NCBI GenBank assembly: GCA_035236585.1
Contig: CP141139.1
Span: 54,257,217 to 54,321,216, forward strand
Origin: Warburgia ugandensis
Taxonomy: Eukaryota > Streptophyta > Magnoliopsida > Canellales > Canellaceae
Direction: 5' to 3'
DNA length: 64,000 bases
Below, one piece after another: positions 12,293 through 25,442 of this stretch (positions within the stretch are counted from its first letter, which is position 1; every line of letters starts with the position of its first letter). The translations under genes and the position numbers were made by a program. The notes beneath the pieces were generated by a model. It was not told where the DNA came from. It ran no database searches and saw nothing but the letters and a program-made list of their open reading frames with translations.

Positions 12293-12900
12293 CCTATGCT
12301 AGGAGGTGCAGTTGGCCACTGACCTCTGAGATGATTTGATACTAGCCTTGTGATGGAGATGACAAGCAATAGGAGTATCTTTTCATGTGGAAGTGTTTTG
12401 AGTGGTAGCCAAGTTGTCCCCATGAGGTTTGGTGAGGAACGATTGTGAGGTATCCATGAGTCGATGTAAAGGCCACGGTAGTTGCTTGTGGGTGACAGTA
12501 GGGCCCTACAAGCATAGGTGTCTAGTTTTGTGCGATATTTACACGGGTCATGTCTAGAGCATTAGACTTCATCTAGGGTGGCAGGATTGTATGCCACCAC
12601 TATTGGAGCGATCAATTTTCCACGATGATGTGGGCATGGATTTATATATTTACTAATTTTGAGGGAGAAGCCTGAGGCCAGTAGTCCTGTAATGGTGAGG
12701 TACCCGTAGGAATCAATACCTTGAGGGCTTTGCCCAAAGAGGGTCCCCATTTACATTAGACTAATTTTTGCAGTCATGATTTTAGTTCTATTTGATGCAT
12801 AAATAACTATTTGCATTTATAAGTAGACCAGTTATACTTTTGAACTTTCATGTTAGCTTCTACTTGTTTTCCTTTCATCCTTCCTTGCCTTAAAAACAAG

Positions 12901-12952
12901 ATTCAAAGCTGGTTTTTCCTTGGAGTGACGGCCAAGGAAAATCATCTTGAAT
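12901..12952 (+). other. LTR hairpin, copy in element 1
   Basis: Inner arms TTTTCCTTGG (12914-12923) and CCAAGGAAAA (12932-12941) pair perfectly around an 8-base loop, AGTGACGG; outer arms ATTCAA and TTGAAT also pair. Equivalent hairpins with different stem sequence occur in eight other LTR copies of this window, and are described under the findings. Confidence 0.75.
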
Positions 12953-14089
12953 TTAGTTTTCTCTTTTCTTTTAATAGCTTTTGAGTTCTCTTTTAAATTT
13001 CTTTAACTTCCAGCATTATTTTTCATTAGTCTCCATTGATCATTGCTTATATGCCGTAACATTTCCTTGGAATATCAAGCTTTGTTGGATGAGGAATCTT
13101 TGTTAGTATCTATTTTTGGATTCAAGCTAGAAGAAATCGGGTGTGTTTCATTCAAAAGTGGAATGCAATCTTCCATGTAATCCATTGCATGCCATAAAAC
13201 TTTTGATGATTATGCTTTTTGTTTGATTATTGACCATGCTTCTTCTTAAATGTTTGCTTTATGTTGATGGGATATTAAGGGCATGGATGTTTACTTGGAA
13301 AATTTCAGCAGTCTAATTAAAAGACCTCTAAAACCATGTATCCAATCCAAGTATGGAATACATGATTAATAGGGGATTTATTGCTGAAGTTGGAAAACCT
13401 TGTTGAATTGCTTGTTTACTTGTAGATCCATAGTTCAATATTCCATGTCTATTGATTTGAAATGCACTTATCAAAACATGTTGGAACTATGCATGTATGC
13501 CATGGCTAGAACACATGGCTTTGATTTATTTGGTGAGTGAATAGATTCCAAGTTATGGCATTCATTCATGTAGGAAAAAGTAATTAAGTTTATCTTGTGT
13601 AGTTAGTTGTTTGTTGTTATAGTTCATCCTCTTGATTCCCATTGCATTCTTTAGATAATTGCATGATTAAGAAAGTATAGGTTAAAGCATGTTTTCCATA
13701 GACTAGTTGATTAATTTCATGCTTAGGAAAGTTAGTTCAAGAAAGTCGTTAAATCTTCACTTAAGCAAAGTTTTCACTTTGGGATAGTCTTTATTTAGGA
13801 AAGTCATCAAATTAGAATATCTTCAATTTAGGAAATTTTAATTTTAAAAAGTGCATATTTAGGAAAGTTTCAATTTAACATGTTTCTTGTTTCGTATAGT
13901 TTCTAATTTTTATGTTATAGTTTTCATTCTTAGTTTAGGTTAAAAATCACTTGAATTTGGCTAGGTTAGATAGTTTAAAGTAAGGACCACTAATATCACA
14001 TTAGTCTAACTTCTCGTGGGATCGACCTCACTAAGCATGCTATATTACAAATGATTTGTGCTCTTGCAAGTTTATTTAAAATAACAACA

Positions 14090-14578
14090 CCCCTCGGCTA
14101 AGCTCTGTAGGTCGTCACCTTGGTCATGGCTTATTGGCTTAGATAACTTGAGCAAATCCCATGCAAAAGGTGATGGACTTTCCATGGGCCCACTTTAGTC
14201 ACCTTTAGCTTCTTCAGTTGCATCCTTTACTTGCCTTAAGGTGATCTTGATCCTTGATTTCACTTTAGATTGATGACATCAACACCCTTGACTCGATCTT
14301 TTGATCTTCAATTTTCATCTCAATTGATCTTGGCTGTCGAATCATCATCTTAACTCCTACGAAAGATGAAAAACTCTTATTAAATCCTAAAAAAATATGA
14401 TTATTCTCATACTTATCCTGGATTAGCCTTTGAACCTATAAAATATCAAATATTTGATTTATTAGGTCAAAATTGCATGTGTTATAAGTTTTGGCCAAAA
14501 ACCCTAATTTAACAATATAGTTTATAACATATACACTACTACTTGTGTGGTTTTTTATATAGAAAAGGATATTCATCA
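14090..14578 (-). mobile_element. Athila LTR fragment A (5' portion only)
   Basis: Reverse-strand Athila LTR beginning TGATGAATATCC at 14578 and running left until it is cut by the end of element 1's LTR at 14089. It contains the typical first 500 bases of the family LTR: the start motif, the region with GATCTTGATC-like wording, and AAGCCA-type motifs. It is the receiving site of the element 1 insertion. Confidence 0.8.
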
Positions 14579-16298
14579 TACTCTCTAGCCATTGTTTTTC
14601 TAGACAGAGCAAAACATAAGAAATATCATTTTACATGATTGATATAAATTGCCACTTTCATAGGTACTTACAATTGTGTTTAGCACATGGAACAAGCCCT
14701 TAAACCCTAGGTTAGCTCTAGTGAACAAGTTATGCTTCGTAATGTTTTACAGTGAACATGCCCACAAAATTCTATAATTTTTGTTATTAAAGTCCTTTAT
14801 TCATTTAAGAAAATTTTCTTCTTATTCAACTTATATTAAATACCTAACCTTAGCCTACTAATAAACATAAACAAAAAGGTTCAAAATCCTTCCCTTGTGC
14901 TAAAGATATTCCATTATTTCATTAAACTTCAGAAGATGAGTATGTGTTATAGCTAATATAGAATTATAGTTTCCAAGTTAAATATAACCTAAATTACCAT
15001 TCAAATTTATGTTTGACTTCAATTCTCACGTGATATACTTAACACAGAAAGAAGTCACTCAAAAAGGTTAATTCTTCCATTAATATGTGAGTAGAATATT
15101 GCTCATCAAGTTAAAAAATCTCGTATATGAATATTTCATACAAAAGAATGAAAACTTAGAAAGAATGGTAATGATCTCATGAAAGGATATCAACTACTAA
15201 GAATGTTACACTTCACCAATTTTCATACTTATTCATAGCCATAACCAAGCCATACTTCTCCTAAAATCAAGTTAGGCCTTTGATCAGGATGAAATGTAGG
15301 CTTGGTAAGGGTTATAGAAAAAAGTGGATGCAAAGGTAAACAAAAGTTGCCTAGAAAATATGTAAAGGCCTTCTATTAAAGTATTCACAACTTTTCAAAT
15401 TTTCCTCACAAGAGTAAACATTCTTCTCTTTCATTTTCATTCTCTTCTTCGCTTGATTTTATATATAGTCTTTTTGAACTTTTTCTTCTTTTCAACCTTC
15501 TTGATGTTCATTTCTTGAATTGTACTATTCATATTTTTTTTTTTCTGAGATGTTGTTCAATATTATCTAAATATTTCCAGAACAAATAGGTAATAGATAT
15601 ATTATAGGGGTTCAATAGAAGCAATGTTTGGCTAAGAAAGAAAAAGGCTTATATTTTAAAGGCTCAATGGGTTAACTAGTGGAAAATAACTTAAGGCTAA
15701 AGGCTCTACGTTTTACAAGGATGGCCTTTATCATTTCCTAGGTTTCATATGTCTTAAAAATGACCATAAGCTTAAGAAATATATGGTATATTCTTTTGTT
15801 GATTTCTTAATAGCCAACTAAGATGAAGAATAGTGAAACCAACTAAGAACTAATGTTCGTTGAGGATAAATTTGAATTTTTGTATAAGAAGAATGATTCA
15901 AAATTCACTTTGGTTATAAGTCTCCATATATCTTCTTCAGACACTCTATGTTATATTCTCCCTTCAACTTAAACTATATATGGCTATTTTGTGCAATTGA
16001 TATTCGAAGTTTAATTTTTCATGAGATACCTTAGAAAAAGGATAAAATAGTGAAATAATTGAATGCAAGTCTGTTAATAAGATAAAGTTCAAGAGTTAGC
16101 TAAATATTCAAAAAATATGAATTCTCATCTTTATAAAGTAACTCATCATTTTTTTTTAAATTTCCAACAATGCTAGAAAATTTTAAAAATCTCATGCATA
16201 TCTAAACCCTCCAACATAAAGTAAACATTGTCCTCAATGTTTTGAAATATAGGACACCTATATGATGAATGGGTAATGCAAAACATTGGGTCTTTTAA
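14579..16298 (-). other. 3' untranslated part of Athila copy A
   Basis: On the minus strand this runs from the post-pol palindrome (16224-16241) to the start of LTR fragment A, and aligns with 4530-6113. No coding sequence is seen. Element B's LTR is inserted at its upstream (right) end. Confidence 0.75.
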
Positions 16299-18817
16299 TG
16301 TAGCTTTAAAATTACTCGCAAGCACACAAATCAATGTAGTATTTTCATGCAAGTGATGTCAATACCATGAGGAATCCCACAAATTTGTAATGGATTTGAT
16401 TTTATTAAAATTAATTAAATTCAACCAAGGAAGAAGAGCTGTGATTAAACTAGTAAATTAGACATTTGACAACGTGAAATAGAAGCATGCATGGAATTAG
16501 AAACTAAACATAAAAGAAACTTACTCAAAAATAAAATGAAACAATCAAATTAGAAACTAACTAACTAACATGCAAGCAACTAGAGGAAACCAATGTTAAA
16601 ATTAGCATGAATCAAGTCAAGAAACTTAAACTAAAGGATACTACTAAAAATGACACATTCCTAAACTAAACTTTCTAAAATGGGAAAATTTCTAGAATAC
16701 AAAAAATAATTTTTTTCTAAACCTAAAACAATATGCAAACAACTGATTAACAACTTATAAAACAAGATCATACTGCTAACTTATCTAAAAATCAAATAGG
16801 CAATTGGTTTAGTACCATGCACATGGTTTGTGGCCCAAAAGATGACTATTTTTCATGCTTTAATAGTAAACTAACATGCCAAAAAATTGTGTGATATAAT
16901 AAAAAACAAGGAAATCTAAATAAGTACCTAATAATTCAATCAAAATCAATCTTTGGATGGCTGGAATTAAAGCAAAGTTAAGAGAAAAACAGTTTCTAGA
17001 AATTGGTAATTAAGAACATTCAACAAATCTCACACTAAAAAGATATTCAAAAATAAATTTTATGCAAGGAAGAAACCCTCTTAAGTACTTTGATGAAATA
17101 ATTAATCCATAACAAGAATTCCCATAGAACTTTATTGAATCATGTCCAAACTACACAAAATAATAGACACATAAAGTAATCCATAACATATATAAAGAGG
17201 ACACTATTCTTGCTTACAAAAGTGAATCTAAACAAAAACATATCTTCAATCTAAAGTTCTCAAACTTAAGTAGAATGACATGTAAAGAAAACCCTGAAAG
17301 GAATTCAAGTGAAAAGAAGGCTAAGTTGGTGAACTAAGGCAAATAAATTAACTTAAAACTAAAGGCAAACAAAAGGAGCAAAACATGAAATTCAATAGGC
17401 AAAAACAAGGACTTAAGCTAGCCCTTCTCTTAGCTGTTGCTACCAGAGAAGAGTTAACTTTAGTCTTGAGTGACTAACACAGAAAAAATAATGTAATTGG
17501 GGTAAATAAAGAAAAAAAAATAGAAAGCTAGATAGAGAGGAAGCTGCAAAACTAGATAGCAAAACAATGGAAAGTAAAGCAATGAAAACTAAACCAAAGC
17601 AAACAAACTACTAATCAATTGGAGATCAAAATAACCAAGATAATAACTAGAAATCCAAAGGAAGAAAAGCATATAATAAATTGCAAAGTCCAACAGCAAA
17701 TAACATTAAAGGAAGCTATGTTTTCAGGTGTCTCACCCACCTTTATTTGGAAAATTCGTATGGAACATGGGCTACATATGATGAGTGGATTTCTAACATA
17801 GGAAGGTTTGAAACCATGAGGAAAGTGGCCCTAGGATTAGGGTATTAAATGAGTAAGGTAATGTAGAAGATGAATTAGAAAGATGATGTAAAAAAATGAA
17901 GTGGAAAAATGACATAAAAGTAACATGATGGCTGGTTTCTAAATACAAAGAAGGGGTAGGTGTCTTTTTCATGGAAGGAGAGTGGAGCTTTTTCCTTCAA
18001 ATTTTTACATTATTTGGTTGATGGAAAGCCATGAAATTGGTAAGGAATGCAGTTGGAAAGCAAGGTTGGAAAAAAATAGGAGATGGAGTTGGAAAGCAAC
18101 GTTTCTCTCTTGATGGGTCTGCCAATGCATAATCCTCTTACTTTTTACATAATTCTCTCAAACCTTCTAATTAAACCTTGAAAATCCAAATTTAGAGTGG
18201 GTTGTTGCTTGAATTCTCCTCCAATTGTATGAATGCATTTGGTATTTGGCTGAATTGGCTTATGTGGCTCACTTTGAGGGCTTATCTGGCTTGGATTCAT
18301 GGCTCACAATCTTAGCTTTAATGGTTTGAATTGCTTGGCTTGAATTTTTTAGCTTGTCACCTTCTCTCATGGCTTATATGGCCAAGGTGGCTTGAATGAC
18401 TCCCATTCAAAGGTGGTGGAAATGCATGGCTTTCTTCATGGGTCTATTTTAAGTACCATTATATCTTCCAATTTCTTCCTTCTATCCTTGATTAAGCTTT
18501 GGATGATGACTATTGGGCTTTTGGCTTGATCACCTAATCTTGATCTTCAATTCCTATCCTGATTAATTTGAACAATTGGATCCTTTCTCCAAAGCCTACA
18601 AAAGAAGAAAAATTCTAATTAAATCTTAGAAGATTATGAGCATTCACATACTTACTCTAGATTAGCCTTTGAACTTACAAAATATCACATTTTTTGAATA
18701 ATTAGGTTAGAAATGCATGTGTTATAAACTTTGAGGCAAAAAACCTAATGTGACATTATAAGTTATTACACATGAATTACTAATTGGGTGCTTTTTATAC
18801 AACATTGAATACTTCTT
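16299..18817 (-). mobile_element. Athila LTR B (about 2.5 kb), 3' LTR of copy B
   Basis: On the minus strand the LTR starts near 18817, right after a G-rich polypurine tract (18816-18826), and ends AGTAATTTTAAAGCTACA at 16299. Its left flank is the 3' untranslated part of copy A, so B inserted into A. It includes a TATATGTAGCCC-like region near 17770, the LTR hairpin (17413-17468), and the TTTAGGAAAGTT-type array near 16640-16740. It is the subfamily whose LTR ends in GCTACA. Confidence 0.85.
17413..17468 (-). other. LTR hairpin, copy in LTR B
   Basis: On the minus strand CTCTTCTCT pairs with AGAGAAGGG (one G-T pair) and GTTA with TAGC further out. The loop is the most diverged of the nine copies. 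Confidence 0.6.
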
Positions 18818-20580
18818 CCCCCCCCAGCAGCATTTTCCTAGTCTTGAGCAAAACATACAAAAATCATGAAAACAAAATGGTTCCCATTTTTATAGGTACT
18901 CACCATTGCATTTAGCATATGTATCAAGCCCTTAAACCCCTGGGTTACACCTAATGGATGAATTAAGCCTTGCTAGGGTTTGTAGTGAGTGTACCCACAA
19001 AATTCCATAAGGCTTACTCCTTTATTTTATCTTAGATAATTATCATCCATTAGCACTCTACTGGCTTTAGTAACTTCAGAAAGATGGATGAAAAATTCTA
19101 TGAGTTATCCACATACCAAAGCCTTTTGTTTCCAATTAATCTTAGAGTGTAGTGTGTGTATAGGCTACATATGTTAGGCCTTCTAGATAGATATGCTTAT
19201 TACTCCTTTAGAAAGATGTCTGGACCTCAAATTCTCACTAGTATACACTCATAATTAAAGCTCTCAGAGAAAACGGGTCAAACAAATTTCTCTCACTATG
19301 TAACTGAATATAAAAATGCTAATGGGTCACATAACATTTTAAGCACTAATGAGACAAAGAATACAATCCCTTAGAATATATGTCATTATTAAGACTAGTA
19401 GAAATAGTTTACCTTAATTCCTTTTTATTTATATCCTCATTAAAGATATGTTCCTTCTAAGATCAATAGGTCTTTAAATAGGACGAAACATTAGCTTGGG
19501 TAGTGTTCTAAAAAGAAGGGTATAAGGATTGAAAGTTTCAAATCTGAGTAGACGACTTCAATGTATATTTTTCACTTTTCTATTTTGGGTATATTTGAAG
19601 CTAATATCTTTTCTTTTCTTTTTGTGATACTTTTTTCACTTTTCCTTGGATTTCTAAGAAGGAACATTTTTCTTGGTACTTTTGATATTTTTTCACTTCT
19701 TTATATTTATGTCCTTTTCACTTCCATGCACTGTGGTGTTTCTTTGAGTTAATGTAAATACAGTTTATGAAAGAAAGACTTTTCAAAAAGCTCAAAGGGT
19801 CTAACAAGTGGTATAATATTTGCGTAGGCTTATGTCTCTAGGCTAAAACAAGGATGGCCTATATCATTTCTTAGGTTTCTTAAATCTTATCAAATTTAAT
19901 AAATATATAGTAAACAAAGTTAATACTCATATTTGTTTCTTAGCTTTAGACCAAAAAAAAAAAGATACAGTGTTCTTTCAAAGTAATGTAGCTAAAGAAA
20001 ATAGTGAATTATGTATAACCTTTAGAAGAATAATTGTCTCTAATACTCACAGGGTGTATAGGTCTCCACTAATTTTCTCATGGTTTTTAAATCATAATGA
20101 TCTATTAATCTAGACTTATATATTGTGCGTAAGTGTTTTTTGAGATTTAACTTTCATAAAAGACTTTAGGACATGAATAAAATGCAAAATTAACCACATG
20201 CATTTCTATTAAAAAGCTAAAGTAGTGGAAATACTAAACTTCAGACAAACCTACTATCATCACTGTAAAGGAACTTGACTTAAAAACTTTTGAAAATTCA
20301 AAAAAGTTCAAAAAAAATATTTTTTTAACAAAAATATGAAGAAAACTTGACAGCTCATGCATGTCTACACCCCCAAACCAGAACTAAACGTTGTCCCCAA
20401 TTTTTCAAAAACAAGGGACACCTATATGATGAATGGGTAGTGTAGGACAAAGAGACTCTAAAACCCTAGGTTGCCTCCTAGTGACTGCTAAGTTTAATGC
20501 CTTTGGACAGACATACTAGACGATGATGATAAAAGATGAATGCATGACGGACGCAAGTTGGTGTCATGGGACATGCAAAG
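18818..20580 (-). other. 3' untranslated part of Athila copy B
   Basis: Minus-strand non-coding region between the integrase fragment and LTR B. It has the post-pol palindrome region (about 20387-20405), the block matching GACCTTGAGAAAAATTAGTG, and the polypurine tract next to the LTR. Confidence 0.78.
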
Positions 20581-21518
20581 GTGGGTCCTTGTAAATTGGT
20601 TCCTCAAGTAATGTTTCTTCCACCTCAGGCTTTAGCAACTCTAGCAAGGGTTCCAACCTTTGTTTATTGGCTTTGAATATCTCACCATTCTTCTTTATCT
20701 CGATGGCCCCATGAGGATACACAATCTGTAATAGGTAGGGACCAATCCATCAAGATCTATGTTTCCTAGAAAAAGATGCAATCTAGAATTATATAAAAGT
20801 AACTTTTGATCAGGGATAAAGGACTTCCTTAAGATGTGTTTATCATGTGTATCTTTCATGCAATCCTTGTATTTCTTTGCTAACTCATGAGTATCTTTCC
20901 TAATCTCTTCCAACTCATTAAGTTGGAGCTTCCTTTTCTTTCCAATAGAGTCTAAGTCAAAATTGAGTTTTTGATTGCCCAATATTGTCTATGCTCAAAT
21001 TCTAATGGGGGATGCCAAGCTTTTCCATAAACTAGTTGGTAGGTTGACATGCCTATAGGGGTTTTGTATGTAGTGCAACAGGCCCACAAAGTATCACTAA
21101 ACCTCAAAGACACCTTCACCTATCCATTAGTCTGAGGATGAAAATGGGTAGCAATTCTATGTGCAACTCCAAATTTTTTCATTAAAATCTCAAATACCTT
21201 GTTATAAAAAATGTTTTCCCTATCACTAATGATGGCTCTAGGTGTACCAAACCTTGTGAATATTTTTTCTTTTAAGAATTTGACCACCATCTTGTGGCCA
21301 TTGGTTTTACATAAAATGGCCTCAAACCATTTGGACACATAATCAACCCCCACTAGGATTTAAAGATACGCTAAAAAGTTGAGAAAAGGTCTCATGAAAT
21401 CTATGCCGCAAATATCAAATGGTTCAACTATTAAAATGGGGTTGAAGGGCATCATATTCCTTTTTCCCATGCAACCTAGTTGTTGACACCTTGAACATGC
21501 TAAAAAATAAGCATGAGT
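20581..21518 (-). mobile_element. Integrase end of Athila copy B (fossil)
   Basis: Minus-strand remnant of pol, from the AHAY..CQ zinc-binding region wording (near 21490) through the catalytic core (GTPRAIISD near 21230, HRIATHFHPQTNG near 21125) to the C-terminal NELEEIRKDTHELAKKYK and HDKHILRKSF wording (about 20830-20930). It is cut on its right by LTR fragment 21519-22261. Broken, several disruptions. Confidence 0.9.
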
Positions 21519-22261
21519 CCCTAGGAAAAATAGAGGGATGTGGAGTTGGAAAGAAGGTTTTCTCTCTTGATGGGTCCATTAATGCATAAACATCTTACTT
21601 TTTACATAATTCTCTCAAACCTTATAAGTAAACCTTGAAAATCCAAATTTAGAAAGTGGGTCATTGCTTGAATTTTCCTCCAATTGTATGATTCCATGTG
21701 GTATTTGGATTAATTGGCTTATGTTGCTCATTTTGAGGGCTTATTTGCCTTAGCATCATGGCTCATACACTTAGCTTTAGTGTCTTGAATTCCTTAGATT
21801 GTCACCTTCTCTCATGGCTTATATGGAAAAGTGGCTTGAATGACTCCCATGCAAAGGTGGTGCAAATGCATGGCTTGCTTCATATGCCCATTTTGGTCAA
21901 CTTAGCTCTTCCAATTGCTTCCTTTGATCCTCGATTAAGCTTCAAATAATGGCAATTGGGCTTTTGGCTTGATCTCTTAATCTTGATCTTTAATTCTTAT
22001 ATTGATTAATCTTAATTGGTGGGTCAACTCTCCAAAACCTACAAAAGAAGAAAATTCCTAATTAAGTCCCAAAAAATTATGATCATTTACACACTTACTC
22101 TAGATTAATCTCTGAACCTACAAAATATCACATTTTTTTCAATAATTAGGTCAGAAATGCATGTGTTATGAAATTATGGCCAAAACTTTAATTTAATAAT
22201 ATAAGTTATAACGCGTGAAATATTAATTGGGTACTTTTTATACAAAATTGAATACTTATCA
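21519..22261 (-). mobile_element. Athila LTR fragment (5' third), 3' LTR of element C
   Basis: Minus-strand LTR starting TGATAAGTATTCAATTTTG at 22261 and matching the first 740 bases of LTR B closely (compare 18080-18817). It stops at about 21519 against integrase sequence of copy B. To its right lie the 3' untranslated sequence and interior of element C, so it is most simply C's truncated 3' LTR. Confidence 0.75.
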
Positions 22262-23467
22262 AATTTCTATAAAAAAAAAACCCTTGTTTCCTCCTAATGA
22301 GTGCTAAGTTTAACATCTTCAACCAGACATAGCCTAAGCTAGACCTTACTAGTGTAACCTAATTTTTCATAACCTAACCCTAACAATGTAATGGGCAAGA
22401 TTTCTCATGCCACTTCAAAATCTTACAATAGTCTATATATTTCTTCCTCCTTGAAATCTTTGGTGGTGATAACATCATGACATAGTAGACCACCATGATT
22501 ATAAATTTAGTGGGACTACATTGATCATTCCCCATCTACAGTATTTCACGGTAATCAATATAATTTCTCCACCTCAAAAATTTAGGTGATTGTAAATCAA
22601 TGACATCCTCAACTACCATGAATTTAAAGTTTGTTGGACCATATGCAGATGAATGGTCCGCTTCTTAACTAAGTTGAGAGATAATATTAACCATTGTATT
22701 CAATTCATCTTTTTCCTCCATTCCCCTTACATTGTCCTAAAATAGGGGTATAAGTTGACTATGCACTTCCTGAAAGGTGGTTCCTGTATTACTAGAGGTA
22801 AGGACATAGTTAGACTTAAACCCTTAGTATTGTCTAATGTGTACCTTACAGTTGGTTGGTGTAGGTTAAGTACATCATTTGACTCTTCTACTTCCTCTCT
22901 ATCGACATAGTTAAGGTTTCAGATGGGCCTATATTGCCATGTGGAGTTTGATCAGATAAGGTCATAGGTCTTAATCAAGTACATCTTCTATATTGCAAGG
23001 ATTAGTTGGAATTTCAAGTTTTGTAGGAGGTTCTACTATGGCTTGCCATTGATAAGTGTTCATTAATAGTGTAGTATCAATAAATCATTTACTTCATTGA
23101 TGGATGTGGCTTCATCAAAATTATAAAAATAATATAGATTTGCCTTAAGTGGATTTGGATGGTGGAGGATTGCAGGGATGGTTCTGAACTTTGTGGCTCA
23201 GAATGATTATAAGATATGTCTGTCATATTGTCCATAATAATGGACAATGACGTTGACAAACTTTGGGGTTCAGGAGGTTCATAAAAAATTTCCATCCTAT
23301 CATCACTATTATTTAGCAGGAATGGTTTAAAACTATGTAGCATGAAAGGATCATAAGATAATCCCATCCTATTATCACTAATAAATGGATCTTCATTATT
23401 CTTAGTTTGTTAACGTTCTTCAACTTTTTCCATAAATGCAGCATGGAAATGACCCATCACTCCACAA

Positions 23468-23592
23468 CATTGTTTCTAATACTTGTTCCCTTTGTACTAG
23501 AGGTAACGACTCGAAAGGCACATACTATTGTGCCATTGGAGTACTATGAAAGGATTGATTAGTTGTGCCATTGTTTCTAATACTTGTTCCCT
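23468..23592 (-). repeat. 24-bp direct repeat in element C interior
   Basis: The word beginning CATTGTTTCTAATACTTG occurs at 23468-23491 and 23569-23592, 101 bp apart. Confidence 0.85.
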
Positions 23593-25424
23593 GATATTCA
23601 TAATAATCACAACAAGGTTGATCAAGGTGGGACCATGATGGTTCTTCTTGATATGATTGATAATCCTAAGACCATTGTTGTTCCTAATGCCTAGCCCATC
23701 TATTATTGTCTTAGTAGTTTGTCTCGCGATAATTGTACTTGTTAAGGTGTGATGAATGTAGGTTCCTGATAATATTTATTATAGTTGGAGCTCAATAGCC
23801 ATGAAGAAGGGGGATATTTTGGGCTAGAATAAATATAATCACTATGGTACTAAGGTCGGTGATATGACTCAATATTACAATTCTCGTACTGTAGTTGTTG
23901 ACATAACTCAATATAAGAATTATCCTACTAGGGTTTTTTATATGATTTGGTATTTTTCTTATGGAACTAATCCATTTGACTGTCTATTTTGAACATCCTA
24001 ACTATTATCTTATCCCCCTTACCAATTATCTTAACCAATTGATTACTAATTTTATTGGATAGATCATGAGTATATCTCGCCTCAGTCTCATACATATCCT
24101 CATGAGATAATGGCATAAGAGTGAAATGATAACACAATGATTTTTTATCCCCTTCTTGATAGGCCATTATACTCAACTTTATATGCAACAAAACAAATCG
24201 TTATATACAACTAAAGAGTACTCTCTTTTTTTTTATTTGATTTTTATGAAAAACTCCAACTATATGAGCAACCTAAATACTAGTCCTGAGCTAAATGATG
24301 CATAATCAATCTCATAGATTACTAATCAAGCTAGATGATGATGTTTATAATGCATAAGGTGGCAACTTTTAGACCTAAATCTAGACAGCTTCTCCTTTAA
24401 TCCAAGCTAGACTACTGCTTATTAGTTATGTTCTGCTCTAAAGTGGTTAATACAATTCTCATGTCAGAAGGTGTTTAGACCTCAACCAACATCAACGAAA
24501 TGTGTGGAAAGTTCACTTAAATTAATTATTCCCACTATAACCACGACGCTCAGAAGCTATTAGAGTGTTAATAGATCTAACCCTTCAGAAAGGTTCCTAG
24601 GAGTTCAAAAACCCTAAGTCTCTTTCTACTTTGATTTTAATTTATGTTGAAGGTGGGGTCATAAATGTTCAAGGATAAATTTAATTATCTAGGTGGGCCA
24701 AGGATATAGTGATGAAATCCAGTCCTTATCTTATGAGGGTTCCTGTGGGCCCTTACTATCAATATGATACATTCCACCATAAGCAATTAAACATCCAATG
24801 CAATACATTAAAGAAAGCTAATGCACACCTATATGTGATCTAACAAATGGTCAAACACCTTGATAGACGAAAAACTATAACCAGATAGCTTATGCCTTGG
24901 TTATAGTCAAGCTTGGGCTATCCTTTTTTAAATAGGTGCTTACTAATGCAATGGCCCTAAATAATATGGAACATATATCAACACATCACCCTAATCTATA
25001 TGATTTATACTATCATTAAAAATGCAATTTTATACTAAATGCACTTTATACTAGAAAATAAAAAAGGGGTGAAAATTGCTTACAATGTAGGTTTCAATGA
25101 TTATCAAGGTGAGCCACCATACACACACTTTCCTTGTATTATTACTACCCATTTAAAAATAAAATAAAATAAAAGTTACAACAAACCTCACTAAAATTTT
25201 AGTCAATTCCTAATCTAAGAAAACAATAAAATCCTAGCATGCATTGACGAATCCTTAGCTCACTGGATCACTGTTGCTCCTTTGCCAATTTCCCTCTCAC
25301 AAATCAATAAATATGGCTAATTTGAGAAAAGTAGAAAAAACATGCAAAAAATGATGAAAAATCCTAAACCTCGACTAGAGGAAAATATTCAAATTTAAAG
25401 TCCACCACACAACTCCACTACAAT

Positions 25425-25442
25425 TACCCAACAATGATCCCA
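25425..25442 (-). promoter_or_regulatory. Primer-binding site of element C
   Basis: On the minus strand TGGGATCATTGTTGGGTA follows the LTR end. It compares with TGGCGCCGTTGCCGGGGA, the complement of plant tRNA-Asp 3' ends, as in D, E and F, but with more differences. Confidence 0.6.

Larger units (their letters stand above)
9164..12835 (+). mobile_element. TGTAATG-type LTR sequence inside the Athila LTR (right end unclear)
   Basis: A sequence starting TGTAATGTCCC directly abuts the TRIM copy (its last base is 9159, then atgt) and runs to about 12835, where Athila LTR sequence resumes. Its first 300 bp have the same style as the TGTAATGACC solo LTRs (a GAATAAGTTGTAATTTTT stretch compares with GAGCAAGTTATGGCC), and 11870-12760 contains repeated CACTCTATGAGCAGCTGTAAG motifs, common in plant Ty3 LTRs. 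I found no matching 3' terminus or target-site duplication, no primer site and no protein motif, so it is either a truncated LTR or an LTR with an unrecognised interior. Confidence 0.5.
6114..14089 (+). mobile_element. 3' LTR of Athila element 1, split by nested insertions
   Basis: The LTR begins TGATAAGTGTTTAATTT right after the polypurine tract and ends ATAACAACA at 14089. Its own sequence occupies 6114 to about 6867 and about 12835 to 14089; these match the two ends of the uninterrupted LTRs at 31965-34635 and 39021-41729. Roughly 0.6 kb of LTR sequence expected between the two pieces is not recognised. The middle holds a TRIM-like element with its own solo LTR, and a second TGTAATG-type sequence. 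The right flank (14090 onward) is the inside of an older, opposite-strand Athila LTR, so element 1 inserted into that LTR. Confidence 0.85.

Noticed and set aside
19561-19752. Plus-strand hydrophobic open frame resembling a membrane protein
   Set aside because: It is a T-rich stretch in the reversed 3' untranslated part of copy B. The homologous stretches (5160-5345 reversed, 63106-63324 region) are equally T- or A-rich and not conserved as protein.
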